NCBI GenBank assembly: GCA_029562645.1
Contig: JAKQUI010000048.1
Location: 186,001 to 250,000, forward strand
Source of the DNA: Spirochaetota bacterium
GTDB lineage: Bacteria > Spirochaetota > UBA4802 > JAKQUI01
Reading direction: 5' to 3'
DNA: 64,000 bases
The notes under the pieces were generated by a model, which had not been told where the DNA came from, made no database searches, and saw nothing but the letters and a program-made list of their open reading frames with translations. A program made the translations under genes and the position numbers. Of the stretch, positions 27,596 through 36,782 are shown piece by piece. The stretch's first letter is position 1. Each line of letters begins with the position of its first letter.

Positions 27596-28684
27596 CTAGA
27601 AAGGCCACGTCTTCCAGTATTTTTTGATTCGGATCCAGAACCCGAACAATCCCAACGGCTCGAAGACGACGATGAGCATCATGATGAGGCCGAAGATGAT
27701 GTAGCTCACGTAGGCGATGCCGTTTGTGTCCATGACCGCGTCGGTGAACATGACCAGCACATTCCCGAGCACCGGAATCTGGACGATGGTGTTCTGCTTG
27801 AGATTGAGGTCCAGGAACGATATGACGATCGCGCCCAGCACCGATCCCATGATGGAGCCCACACCGCCCACCACCACCATCGCCAGAAAAAGCACCGACA
27901 TGATGAACCCGAACGACTCCGGGTTGATATAGCCGAGCCATATCGCATACAGGCCGCCCGCCACGCCGGTGAAAAACGCGCTCACGGCGAAGGAGAGGGT
28001 CTTGTAGAGCGTGACGTGAACGCCCATCGACTGGGCGGCGATATCGTCGTCGCGGATCGCGATGAATGCGCGCCCCACCCGCGTTTTGATGATATTGCGC
28101 GCCATGATCGTCATGGCGACGGCGAAGACGATGATGATGAAATACAGGTCGGCCGCCTTGGCCGCCGATGCGGTCATCCCGGCGTACTCGACGAACAGGC
28201 GGTCGAGATAGTGCACCTCGGGGACCTGGATGCCATCGCGTCCGCCGAAGACCGAGAAGCGGCCGATGATCTGCGTGATGGCCATGCCGAAACCCAGCGT
28301 GGCGATTGCGAGGTACGGCCCCTCCAGCTTGAGCGACGGCAGTCCCAGGACGAACCCGAACAGCGCCGCGATGAGCCCGGCCGCGAGCAGCGCGAGCGGG
28401 AACGGGACGAACTGCGCGGCGCTCATCAACAACACCGTCGCATAGGCCCCGATCGCGAAGAAGCCCGCATGGCCCAGGGACACCTGGCCGGTGAACCCCA
28501 CCAGGATGTTCAATCCAATCGCCACGATCACGTTGATGGCGATGAAGTTCACATCGCTCAACACATGACCGGGCAACAGGAACGGCGTCACGGCAAGCGC
28601 GAGCATCATCACGCCGAACCAAAACCGCTTTGCGCCGCTCCCCAGGAGCCGTATGTCCTCGTAGTAATCGCGTTTAATATCCAT
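27596..28684 (-). CDS. livM: Branched-chain-type ABC importer permease, LivM-like
   Basis: This 362-residue inner-membrane protein has the LivM signature GLNILVGFTGQVSLGHAGFFAIGAY, here cited only by its ends, and VVVGGVGSIMGSVLGA near the C-terminus. About ten hydrophobic segments are present. RDDDIAAQSMGV is the cytoplasmic coupling helix region. It lies between the solute-binding lipoprotein gene and livH. Confidence 0.93.
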   Translation of the reverse strand: MDIKRDYYEDIRLLGSGAKRFWFGVMMLALAVTPFLLPGHVLSDVNFIAINVIVAIGLNILVGFTGQVSLGHAGFFAIGAYATVLLMSAAQFVPFPLALLAAGLIAALFGFVLGLPSLKLEGPYLAIATLGFGMAITQIIGRFSVFGGRDGIQVPEVHYLDRLFVEYAGMTASAAKAADLYFIIIVFAVAMTIMARNIIKTRVGRAFIAIRDDDIAAQSMGVHVTLYKTLSFAVSAFFTGVAGGLYAIWLGYINPESFGFIMSVLFLAMVVVGGVGSIMGSVLGAIVISFLDLNLKQNTIVQIPVLGNVLVMFTDAVMDTNGIAYVSYIIFGLIMMLIVVFEPLGLFGFWIRIKKYWKTWPF

Positions 28685-28729
28685 GGCGTGTGACGCGGGG
28701 CCCGATGAGCGACGGGCCCCGTTCCCCGT

Positions 28730-29944
28730 CTATTTCACCTGTTTCAGGATCTCGTTCACGTCGAAATCGGACGTGAGCCAGCCGGTGAGTTTCTGCGCCT
28801 TCGTGTCGCTGATGCATTTGGCGATGAAGATCGAGTTCGCGCCCTGGCGTTGGTTGGGCCCGTAGGTGATCTTGGGGCCGATGCCCTGGAAGTCCTTGAT
28901 GGACTCCATCGCCTTCACGAAATTCTCCACCGTGAGGTCCTTCCCGCATTTCTTGAGCGCCTCGACCATCGGCTCGGCGAACATGATGCCGGCGTAGTAG
29001 AAGACCCCCCAGCGCTCGTTGGGAGCGAACTTCTGATGATACGCGCGGTACTTCTTCATGAGCGGGGAATCCGAATCCGGCGACTCGGTGAAGTTCGCGA
29101 AGATCATGTCCTTCCAGAGTCCGCGCGAGATCTTGTACATGATGGCCATGTCCGACAGCGTACTGGAGGCCATCCACTGCGGCTTATAGCCGATGTTCGC
29201 GCACTGGCCCAGGATGATGGACGCGTGCTTGGGGTTCACCCACATGATCACCACGTCGGCGTTCGCGTTCTTCAGCTTGAGCGCGTGCGAGCTCAAATCG
29301 GTGTCGGCATTCTCGACCGACACGCCCTCGGCGAGCTTCAGTCCCTTCTTCTCGAGGATGTGCTTGGCGGCGAGATAACCGAGCTTTCCGTAATCGTCGT
29401 TCTGATAGAAAATCGAGAAGGAGTTCTTTTTCAGGTTCTCCATCGCGTACTTGAGCAAGAGGTCCGCTTCGGTGCTCGAAAGCGGGAAAAAGTTAAAAAG
29501 GTACTTGGACTGCGGAAAGGTCCAGTGCGACGAGGGCGACGAAGGGTTCACCCACGGGACCTTGTTGTCATTGAGATACTGCTTCACGGCCATGCCGGTC
29601 GCGGTCCCCAGGCCGCCAACGAAGGCGAACACGCCCTCGCCCTCGACGAGCTGCTTCACCTCGGATTTGGTCCGATTCGGCTGATAGCCGTCGTCGCGGA
29701 TAAAATGCTGAATCTTTCGCCCGGCGATCCCGCCCTCTTCATTAATGATTTTGAAATACAGGTCCGATCCGCGGGCGACCGCGCCCCAGAGCGCCGCCGG
29801 CCCCGATTGCGGGCCCCATTGCCCGATCTTCACGGTCGTATCCGTCACGCCACGCCGTTCGTCAACGGCCTTCTTCGCGCAGCCCGGCAGGATCAGGAAC
29901 GATGCAAACGCCATCGCGATGATGAATGAATAGAATCTGTTCAT
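28730..29944 (-). CDS. ABC importer solute-binding lipoprotein, LivJ-like
   Basis: This 404-residue protein has a lipoprotein signal (LILPGC, lipidated Cys near residue 22) and a type I periplasmic-binding fold of the Leu/Ile/Val family. VKIGQWGPQSGPAAL is the typical first strand, and FFPLSSTEADLL and SIFYQNDDYGKLG follow. It would capture the substrate for LivHMGF. Ligand specificity cannot be read. GGAGGAG precedes the start. A terminator-like hairpin upstream suggests its own promoter, which I could not place in the 29945-30050 stretch. Confidence 0.92.
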   Translation of the reverse strand: MNRFYSFIIAMAFASFLILPGCAKKAVDERRGVTDTTVKIGQWGPQSGPAALWGAVARGSDLYFKIINEEGGIAGRKIQHFIRDDGYQPNRTKSEVKQLVEGEGVFAFVGGLGTATGMAVKQYLNDNKVPWVNPSSPSSHWTFPQSKYLFNFFPLSSTEADLLLKYAMENLKKNSFSIFYQNDDYGKLGYLAAKHILEKKGLKLAEGVSVENADTDLSSHALKLKNANADVVIMWVNPKHASIILGQCANIGYKPQWMASSTLSDMAIMYKISRGLWKDMIFANFTESPDSDSPLMKKYRAYHQKFAPNERWGVFYYAGIMFAEPMVEALKKCGKDLTVENFVKAMESIKDFQGIGPKITYGPNQRQGANSIFIAKCISDTKAQKLTGWLTSDFDVNEILKQVK

Positions 29945-30052
29945 AACTCTCCTCCAGTGATATCGTGTGTTCTTGTTGTATAAAGCAATGTCAATGCGCG
30001 CACAGCGAATCAGCCCCTCCGTAGTGCCGCTCCAGCATCAACGAACTGTTGT

Positions 30053-30103
30053 AAAAAAACCTCATTCCAAAATTCTCCGCGGGAAGTTTCACAATTTTTG
30101 GAA
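30053..30103 (-). terminator. Terminator downstream of the acyl-CoA ligase gene
   Basis: On the minus strand TTCCAAAA (30096-30103) pairs with TTTTGGAA (30065-30072), and a run of seven T follows (30053-30059). The gap 29945-30191 otherwise holds the livJ-type leader. Confidence 0.5.
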
Positions 30104-30191
30104 CGTTTTTCATCCGCACTGATTTCAACGCCCCCTCCCGATCTCCCACTTCATTTGGGGCGGTGCGCCAATGGTGACCCGAGACAGCCCC

Positions 30192-31988
30192 TTATCCACG
30201 ATACATACCGTCAATCAGGTCCGCATACTTTTCCTGTATGTAGCGACGCTTCACCTTCATGGTGGGGGTCACGTCCCCCTCCTCCTGATACAGCTTGTGC
30301 GGCAATATGGTGAATCGCTTGATCTGCTCCACGCGCGATACGGCCTCGTTCACCGCATCGACCTCCTTCTGGATGAGCTTCTCGATCTCGAGGTTCTGCG
30401 CGAGATCGCGGTAGGTCGAGAACTGGATCTTGTGGTCCTGGGCGTACTTCACGACATTGTCCTCGTCCAGGACGATGATGGCGGTGAGATACTTCCGCTT
30501 GTCGCCGATGACGATCGCGTCGTTCACGTAGGGACTGAACACCAGCTTGCCCTCGATGAACTGCGGCGTGATGTTCTTCCCGCCGTCGGTGATGATGATG
30601 TCCTTGATGCGTCCGGTGATGATGACATTGCCCTCGTGGTCGATCGCCCCCACGTCGCCGGTGTGCAGCCAGCCGTCGATGATGGACTGGCGCGTCGATT
30701 CCTCGTCCCGGTAGTACCCCTTGAAGACGCCCGGCGATTTCACGATGATCTCGTCATCCTCCCCGATCCGCACCTCGACCCCGTCGATGGGCCTCCCCAC
30801 GGTGCCGATGCGGCTGGAACCGAGCCGGTTCACGGTGGTCACGCCCGTCCCCTCCGTTTGACCGTACCCTTCAAGGAGCGGCACGCCGATGGCGTTGAAA
30901 AACGTGATCACGCCCGTCGAAATGGGCGCCGCGCCGGAATAGGCAAGACGCATCCGGTCGAAGCCCAAACGCTCCTTCAGCTTCCGGAACACCGCGATAT
31001 ACGCGATGCGATAGAGGAGCGCGAGTGCGAGCGGAACGGGGTTCCCATCCTGCATGAGCTGGGCGCGACGGTTCGCGACATCGAGGGCCGCCTTGAAAAT
31101 ATGCTTTTTCAACCAGGTCGCGTCCGACATCTTGATAATGACCATGGAAAGATACTTCTCCCAGATTCGCGGTACAGCGTACCCGACCGTGGGAGAGATC
31201 TCGCGCATGTTGTCGGTGATGGTGTCCAGGTTCTCGATAAAATTTACGATATACCCGTATCGGACGTGTGCGAACACGGTGAAGATCCGCTCGAAGACAT
31301 GGCAGAGCGGCAGATACGACAGGACCTCGTCGGTATCATACAGCGGGTTCGCCATTTGGATGGCGTTCGCGATCCAGGCGATGTTCGCATGCGTGAGCAC
31401 CGCGCCCTTGGGGCGCCCCGTGGTGCCGGAGGTGTAGATGAACAGCGCGTCGTCATCCGGCCGCACGGCCGCCATGAGCGCGTTCATGAGATCGGGCTGC
31501 TCCTCGGCGGTTTTCTTTCCCAGCTCCACGAGCTCGTCGAAGGTCATCAACAGGGGATCGCGAAAGTCCCGCAGCCCCTTGAGGTCCCACACGAACACCG
31601 TGGCGAGCGTTGGCGCGTTCTCTCGGAATTGCAGCCACTTGTCGAGCTGCTCCTCGTTCTCCATGAAATAGAACTTCGCCTCGGCGTGGTTGACAACGAA
31701 CTCGCACTGATCCCACGAGTTCGTGGCGTACACCCCGACGCTCACGCCGCCCGCGCACATCGTCCCGAGGTCCACATAGACCCATTCCGGGCAGTTGTCC
31801 CCGATGATGGCGACGCGATCACCCTTACGAAAACCCAGCGCATACAGGCCGCAGGCCACGGAGGTCGCGCGCTCAAGGTACTCGTTCCACGACACATCGC
31901 GCCAGGTTCCGTACTGCTTGAACCGCAGCGCCACCCGATCGCCGTATTTCGATACGGTCGCAGTAAAAATTTCCGGTACGGTGTTCAT
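30192..31988 (-). CDS. Long-chain acyl-CoA synthetase (AMP-forming)
   Basis: This 598-residue ANL-superfamily ligase activates a carboxylic acid with ATP to the acyl-AMP and then the CoA thioester. The P-loop-like motif is IYTSGTTGRPKGA. Other marks are EGYGQTEGTG, GWLHTGDVGAID and the hinge ITGRIKDIIITDGGKN. It most resembles FadD15/long-chain ligases that lack a membrane segment. It sits between livF and the solute-binding protein gene, within the importer set, so it probably acts on the imported acid or its product. The exact acid is unknown. Confidence 0.93.
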   Translation of the reverse strand: MNTVPEIFTATVSKYGDRVALRFKQYGTWRDVSWNEYLERATSVACGLYALGFRKGDRVAIIGDNCPEWVYVDLGTMCAGGVSVGVYATNSWDQCEFVVNHAEAKFYFMENEEQLDKWLQFRENAPTLATVFVWDLKGLRDFRDPLLMTFDELVELGKKTAEEQPDLMNALMAAVRPDDDALFIYTSGTTGRPKGAVLTHANIAWIANAIQMANPLYDTDEVLSYLPLCHVFERIFTVFAHVRYGYIVNFIENLDTITDNMREISPTVGYAVPRIWEKYLSMVIIKMSDATWLKKHIFKAALDVANRRAQLMQDGNPVPLALALLYRIAYIAVFRKLKERLGFDRMRLAYSGAAPISTGVITFFNAIGVPLLEGYGQTEGTGVTTVNRLGSSRIGTVGRPIDGVEVRIGEDDEIIVKSPGVFKGYYRDEESTRQSIIDGWLHTGDVGAIDHEGNVIITGRIKDIIITDGGKNITPQFIEGKLVFSPYVNDAIVIGDKRKYLTAIIVLDEDNVVKYAQDHKIQFSTYRDLAQNLEIEKLIQKEVDAVNEAVSRVEQIKRFTILPHKLYQEEGDVTPTMKVKRRYIQEKYADLIDGMYRG

Positions 31989-32094
31989 ATATACATTCGT
32001 TTCATTTTTTGCATACTAATAACGTTGATAACGCATCTCGAGTGTCCCGATACTCGTACCAATCATCAAGCATTTAACGCGACAAACCCCATAG

Positions 32095-32150
32095 CCATCC
32101 CTCCCTATCGAAGGGGGAGGTGTCCGAAGGACGGAGGGGCCAGAGCCCCC
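32095..32150. repeat. Palindrome-rich intergenic element
   Basis: The 166-base gap between livF and the acyl-CoA ligase contains three short adjoining inverted repeats: CCTCC with GGAGG (around 32100-32121), GTCC-GAA-GGAC (around 32122-32132) and GGGGC-CAGA-GCCCC (around 32135-32149). Together they look like a small repetitive extragenic palindrome. Only one copy is in this window. It may also end or stabilise the livGF message. Confidence 0.45.
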
Positions 32151-32154
32151 CGCA

Positions 32155-32922
32155 TCAACGCCACCGCTTTTTTCGCTTCCAGCGCTGATAGCCCTTCGCC
32201 GAAACGTCCGTCTTGACGCCCAGGTAGAACTCCTGGACATCCTTGTCCTCCATGAGCTCCCGCGCCGTGCCCTTCATCACGAAGCGCCCGTTCTCCATCA
32301 CATAGCCGAAGTCCGCAATCTGGAGCGCCATACGCGCATTCTGCTCGACCAGGATCACCGTCACGCCGTCGTCGCGAATCGTTTTGATGATGCCGAAGAT
32401 GGTCTTGACCAACAGCGGCGAAAGGCCCAACGACGGCTCGTCGAGAAGCAGAAGCTTCGGCGCGTTCATGAGCGCGCGGCCGATCGCGAGCATCTGCTGC
32501 TCGCCGCCGGAGAGCGTCCCGGCAAGCTGGCCGGTGCGCTCCTTGAGCACCGGGAAATAGGCATACATCCGATCCAGATCCTTTTTGATCCCGGCACGGT
32601 CGCGGCGGATATAGGCGCCCATCAAGAGGTTTTCGGAAACGGTGAGCTCCTCCCACACCTCACGGCCCTCGGGAACGTACGATATCCCCAGCCGCACGAT
32701 CGACTCGGGATCGCACCCGTCGATCCTCCGGTCGAGAAATTCGATGGTCCCCTTCTCGGGCTGGTCGTCGATGAGGCCCATCACCGTCTTGAGCACCGTG
32801 CTCTTCCCGGCGCCATTGTTCCCCAGGATGGCCGTGATCGTTCCCGCGGCAATCTCGAGGGATACGCCCTTGAGTGCATACAGCAGATCGTAATAGGTCT
32901 CGACATTGTTGATCTTAAGCAC
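32155..32922 (-). CDS. livF: Branched-chain-type ABC importer ATPase, LivF-like
   Basis: This 255-residue ABC ATPase has Walker A GNNGAGKS near residue 33, signature LSGGEQQML and Walker B LLLLDEPSLGLSP. The AERTGQ-type loop and the short length match LivF. I prefer the GTG at 32922, which overlaps the livG stop by eight bases and gives the usual VLKINNVE start; an ATG at 32958 would add 12 unlikely residues. The C-terminal tail is very basic (RWKRKKRWR). Confidence 0.92.
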   Translation of the reverse strand: MLKINNVETYYDLLYALKGVSLEIAAGTITAILGNNGAGKSTVLKTVMGLIDDQPEKGTIEFLDRRIDGCDPESIVRLGISYVPEGREVWEELTVSENLLMGAYIRRDRAGIKKDLDRMYAYFPVLKERTGQLAGTLSGGEQQMLAIGRALMNAPKLLLLDEPSLGLSPLLVKTIFGIIKTIRDDGVTVILVEQNARMALQIADFGYVMENGRFVMKGTARELMEDKDVQEFYLGVKTDVSAKGYQRWKRKKRWR

Positions 32923-33700
32923 TGGCCTGGTCCTCCCCGAGGTAGGCCCGCAGGACATCGGGATGATTCGCCACCTCCGCCGGCGCGCCCTCGATAATGG
33001 GCTCTCCGAAATTGATGGCCAGCACGCGATCGGATATGTCCATGATCATCTTCATGTCGTGCTCGATAAGGAGGATGGTGATGCCCATCTCCTCCTGTAT
33101 GTCCTTGATCCAGAAGATGAGGTCCTGCTTCTCTTCGCTGTTCATGCCGGCCGACGGCTCGTCCAGGAGCAGCAGCGTCGGCTCGAGCGCAAGCGCGCGC
33201 GCAAGCTCCACCAGTTTCTGCCGTCCGTACGGTAGCTCGCCCACGAAGTGGTCGCGCGCCGACTGCAGGTCCAGCAGATCGATGATCCGCTCTGCGACCA
33301 GGCGGTTTTCGCACTCCTCGCGCGCGGCGGCAGACCGTCGCCCCCACATGAAAGCGCCCCGCAGGAGGCCGCGCTTCATGTGCACATGCCGCCCCAGCAT
33401 GATGTTTTCCATCGCGGTCATGCGCGAAAAGAGTTCGATATTCTGGAAGGTGCGCGCAATGCCGAGGCGCGCGATGGCATGGGGCGCGAGACGGGTGATG
33501 TCGCGTCCCGCGAATGATATGCGCCCTTCATTGGGTCGATAGATACCGCTGATGCAGTTGAATATCGTGGTTTTCCCCGCACCGTTGGGACCGATGATGG
33601 AGAAAATCATGCCGGGCTTCACGGAAAAGCGTATCCCATGCACGGCACGCAAACCGCCGAAGCTCAGCGACAGGCCATCGACCTGGAGTAAATCATCCAT
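32915..33700 (-). CDS. livG: Branched-chain-type ABC importer ATPase, LivG-like
   Basis: This 261-residue ATPase has Walker A GPNGAGKTT near residue 37, the LivG-specific ARTFQNIELF segment, the Q/signature region LPYGRQKLVELARALA and Walker B LLLLDEPSAGMN. The switch His is in LLIEHDM. It is the first gene of the importer set, and the reading frame overlaps livF. GAGTAACGG-type sequence upstream gives no strong promoter; the 33701-33929 gap is AT-rich and divergent. Confidence 0.93.
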   Translation of the reverse strand: MDDLLQVDGLSLSFGGLRAVHGIRFSVKPGMIFSIIGPNGAGKTTIFNCISGIYRPNEGRISFAGRDITRLAPHAIARLGIARTFQNIELFSRMTAMENIMLGRHVHMKRGLLRGAFMWGRRSAAAREECENRLVAERIIDLLDLQSARDHFVGELPYGRQKLVELARALALEPTLLLLDEPSAGMNSEEKQDLIFWIKDIQEEMGITILLIEHDMKMIMDISDRVLAINFGEPIIEGAPAEVANHPDVLRAYLGEDQASA

Positions 33701-33929
33701 GAGGGAGTAACGGTATGTCCTTCCAATTATTTATCGCTATGCTAAGTTAATCTCGCTGTATCGTTATCACCCTGTCAAATCAATTTTCATTTTTTCGTAT
33801 GATTCATAGTACGATCGTTGATTTCTTCTTGACTGATATAAAATCACACTGTAGATATGTGTAAAAAGACACCACAGATATACACACAGCCAAGGCCATA
33901 TCCTATAACATTTCGAGCGAGGTAAACCT

Positions 33930-34853
33930 ATGAATAAAAAGAAAACCATTCTCATTATCGTAGCGGTCATTCTCCTCATCCCGGCCATTGTCTTTTTCGG
34001 ATTCCCCCAGGTCATTCTCAACATGTCGGTGAACAAGGCGCGTAAGGCGGCCGGTCTTACCGCGAAAACCGTCGTCGTTGATGAATTTACCGTGGCATAT
34101 CTCGAGGGGGGCAGCGGCGAACCCGTCATCATGCTCCATGGGCTCGGCGGCGACAAGGACAACTGGGCGGCCTTCGCCAAGACCATCACGCCGTCGTATC
34201 GCGTCATTGCGCTCGACCTGCCCGGATCCGGCGAAAGCACGAAGAACCTTGCCGCCCTGTACGGGATCGCGCTTCAATCAGAGCGGCTCGGAAAGATCGC
34301 CTCCGCACTGGGGGCCGCGAAGTTCCATCTCGTGGGCAATGGGATGGGGAGCGTTATCGCCAGCCATTTCGCCATCTCCAAACCCGACAAGGTGCTGTCG
34401 CTCACTCTTATCAACACCGAGGCCGTGCCGTGCCCTGAGCGAAGCGAGTTCGAAAAGCAGGTCGCCGTGGGGAAAAACCCGCTTTCGGTCACGAACGTCG
34501 CCGATTTCGACAACCTGCTCAAATTCATGTTCGTAACGCCGCCGTCGATCCCCGGCCCCATCAAGCGCTATCTGACGAAAAAATCCATCGCGAACTCGGA
34601 CTTCAATCAAAAGATCTTCTGGGACGTGTTCGGCGAGGACTATAAGCTTGCCGGAGAGCTTGGCAAGATCAAGTCCCGAACGCTGGTCATGTGGGGAGAA
34701 AAGGACAATCGGGTCCATGTTTCCTGCACGAAGCTGCTCGAGAAGGGGATTTCGAAAAGCGCGGTGGTCATCATCAAGGACTGCGGCCATTTCCCGATGC
34801 GCGAGAAACCAGACGACGCGGCGAAAGAGTTCCTGAAGTTCGTCAAAGGCTGA
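33930..34853 (+). CDS. Membrane-anchored alpha/beta-hydrolase lacking the nucleophile Ser
   Basis: This 307-residue protein has an N-terminal membrane anchor (about 6-28) and an alpha/beta-hydrolase domain. The oxyanion strand MLHGLGGDKDNW, the strand ALDLPGSGES, the acid in WGEKDNRV and the His in IKDCGHFPM are all normal. The nucleophile elbow, however, reads GNGMG instead of GxSxG: residue 138 (codon GGG at 34341-34343) is Gly. The neighbouring Ser141 is not at the nucleophile position. It may be a non-catalytic family member or use another mechanism. It is a single gene, divergent from livG; a TTGACT...TAGATA pair at 33829-33857 may be its promoter. Confidence 0.82.
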   Translation: MNKKKTILIIVAVILLIPAIVFFGFPQVILNMSVNKARKAAGLTAKTVVVDEFTVAYLEGGSGEPVIMLHGLGGDKDNWAAFAKTITPSYRVIALDLPGSGESTKNLAALYGIALQSERLGKIASALGAAKFHLVGNGMGSVIASHFAISKPDKVLSLTLINTEAVPCPERSEFEKQVAVGKNPLSVTNVADFDNLLKFMFVTPPSIPGPIKRYLTKKSIANSDFNQKIFWDVFGEDYKLAGELGKIKSRTLVMWGEKDNRVHVSCTKLLEKGISKSAVVIIKDCGHFPMREKPDDAAKEFLKFVKG

Positions 34854-34918
34854 TTCCCCTGCGGGGTATTTGCCGCGCCCGGGCAGCATGCGTTTTATGC
34901 GATCTCGGGTGCGGCCCC

Positions 34919-35842
34919 CTACTTCCCGCTAAAATCCAGCGTATAGGTCACACCCATCGAGAGATACCTGTTGATTTGCAGCAACCGAACCCGCTCCGAC
35001 GCCAGCTCGCTTTTCGGATCGTAATTCTGATTGTATTCCTCTTCGTGGATGAACTGGAACGAAAAAAGAACATCCGGCGTGAGCGATAGATTGATCCCGA
35101 CGAATACGTCGTTCAACTGGAGTCCCTGGCGGCGGAAATAGGTCCCATAGGCGATCTTCGCGCTGTTATTGGTCCGCGTACGGATCACGTTTTGCGCGCC
35201 TCCCGATTCGCCTTGCGGCACATACTTTGTCTCCGCATCATCGAACACCCCGTAAAATACCTCGTCTCCCACGAAGACCTCAAAAGTCTTTGTAACCCGG
35301 TAGGAGAGTTGCAGCATGCCGCGAAACGTAGCGGCATATCCCGATGCCTCGCTCGCGTCGTATCCCTGCAGTTTGGCGTCGCCCCGCCAGCGCTCGGTGT
35401 TGCCGATAAAGAGTTGATTGTACAACGCCAACCGCGTCTGAATGATGAAATCCCCCAGCAGCACCGTGGGCGTGACCCACACGTAGACCGCGTGTTCGTA
35501 GGGATAGTTCGACTGCCAGCTCGTGTCGCGGTATTTGCTGTGTACCGGCATTCCCTTGTAACAGTAGTCGAGCGCGTAATTGAGCATGAAATATTTGCTC
35601 ACCGGGAGGTCGTAGAAAATCCCCGCGTACACGTAATACTCCGTCGTCTGTAGCGGCTCGCCGTCGCGGCGATAATGCTCATAGATATGCTCGGGGCGAA
35701 TACGCACTCCGAGATCGGGGGCGAATTTCGCGCGAAATTCGAGAAAGTTCCACGTGCGCGCGGTATCGGTCACGTGCGCGTCGACGCGATGCGAGAACAG
35801 CACCATCGACAATGCCACAACGACCAGTATGATCCTTCGCAT
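34919..35842 (-). CDS. Exported DUF2490-type protein
   Basis: This 307-residue protein has a signal peptide (about 1-22, ending RVDA). The mature part is rich in aromatic and alternating residues (FLEFRAKF, TTEYYVYAGIFYDL, VYVWVTPTVLLGD), typical of the outer-membrane beta-barrel-like DUF2490 family. The C-terminal stretch GVTYTLDFSGK ends in a beta strand, as in barrel proteins. Function is unknown. The start is set at the second Met (35842) before the signal peptide. Confidence 0.7.
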   Translation of the reverse strand: MRRIILVVVALSMVLFSHRVDAHVTDTARTWNFLEFRAKFAPDLGVRIRPEHIYEHYRRDGEPLQTTEYYVYAGIFYDLPVSKYFMLNYALDYCYKGMPVHSKYRDTSWQSNYPYEHAVYVWVTPTVLLGDFIIQTRLALYNQLFIGNTERWRGDAKLQGYDASEASGYAATFRGMLQLSYRVTKTFEVFVGDEVFYGVFDDAETKYVPQGESGGAQNVIRTRTNNSAKIAYGTYFRRQGLQLNDVFVGINLSLTPDVLFSFQFIHEEEYNQNYDPKSELASERVRLLQINRYLSMGVTYTLDFSGK

Positions 35843-35847
35843 GCCGA

Positions 35848-36591
35848 TTACCATGGTCTCCCGAAATCGTATATCGCCCTGATCTCGCCATCGCTCAGGG
35901 CGCGTCCGTAAATCAGCACCTCGTCGATTGACCCGTTGAAATGTAGCAGGCCTGTATCAGGGTGATATCGCCCGATCTGGATCTGCATGGGCTTTTGCGC
36001 ACGACTCACGAAGCCGGTCACGAGCGTATCATATTGACCGTCAATGATGACCGATCGTCCGTTCTCCCTAAAACGAACAGCAACATGCGCCCACTCGCCA
36101 ACTTTGATTCTTTGCGTCGACACTACCGAAAACACCGTTCCATCGCTCACCACAAATCTAATATGCAAAAGTGGAAGCACGCTCATATAAAATTCACACC
36201 CATTCTCCGGTGCCCCATCGCTTGAGTTCTTTGAGATAATTGGGTTCTCGCTCGACGTATCGTTCACTTTGATCCATGCCGCAAGCGTAAACTCGGTCGG
36301 GAGATGATAGATCGGCGTATCCATGAAATCGCCGCTCCCATTGAAGGCATAGGCGTTGTCGAGATAGCCGTTCACATCGGCCGTCAAGCGCGGGTTTCCG
36401 CGGATCGACGCATGCCTGCCATTGCCGCTCTCATCTTCGCTATTGCCGGTGAATGGATAGTACGCGATCAATCCTTCAAGAGGCGGGCCGGCCGGTGTAT
36501 TGCTGTCCTTGACGTCCGTGCAACCGACAGCGAGCGCTGTTATGATAATGGGAACAATACGAGCGAAAAGCTTCTTGCTATTACCAATCAT
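35848..36591 (-). CDS. LamG-domain lipoprotein
   Basis: This 247-residue lipoprotein has a lipobox ALAVGC near residue 23 and a concanavalin-like LamG domain at about 45-245. GLIAYYPFTGNSEDESGNG, the core LamG strands FTLAAWIKV and WAHVAVRF, and the C-terminal SIDEVLIYGRALSDGEI are the typical signature. Such domains bind glycans or proteins at the cell surface. I chose the ATG at 36591, before the lipoprotein signal; a farther start at 36666 is less likely. Its stop is 5 bases before the DUF2490 start, so the two are probably co-transcribed. GC content is visibly lower than that of its neighbours. Confidence 0.78.
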   Translation of the reverse strand: MIGNSKKLFARIVPIIITALAVGCTDVKDSNTPAGPPLEGLIAYYPFTGNSEDESGNGRHASIRGNPRLTADVNGYLDNAYAFNGSGDFMDTPIYHLPTEFTLAAWIKVNDTSSENPIISKNSSDGAPENGCEFYMSVLPLLHIRFVVSDGTVFSVVSTQRIKVGEWAHVAVRFRENGRSVIIDGQYDTLVTGFVSRAQKPMQIQIGRYHPDTGLLHFNGSIDEVLIYGRALSDGEIRAIYDFGRPW

Positions 36592-36725
36592 ATCGTTACC
36601 GTAATTATTCAAATTGCAAAACACGGAGCATAATGAAGAATATATAGTACTTTTCGGAAAAAACAAGAATTTTATCCATCAATTCACATGTTCAGATGTA
36701 CGAAACGACTGAGTAATTATTCTGC

Positions 36726-36753
36726 TTGACACATCGGTTTCAACGCATAGAGC
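36726..36753 (+). promoter_or_regulatory. Possible promoter of the aldehyde oxidoreductase gene
   Basis: TTGACA at 36726-36731 is followed after 16 bases by TAGAGC. The -35 is perfect; the -10 matches at only three positions. Confidence 0.35.
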
Positions 36754-36782
36754 TTAGGAGAGACTGTTCGGAGGAAGCCGCC

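Noticed and set aside
30171-32216. A 681-residue open frame on the plus strand opposite the acyl-CoA ligase
   Set aside because: The minus strand encodes an intact ANL ligase with all motifs; the opposite frame is low-complexity His/Arg/Asp-rich antisense.
33829-33857. Promoter of the alpha/beta-hydrolase gene (TTGACT...TAGATA)
   Set aside because: The -10 box matches poorly, so it was mentioned only in the gene entry.
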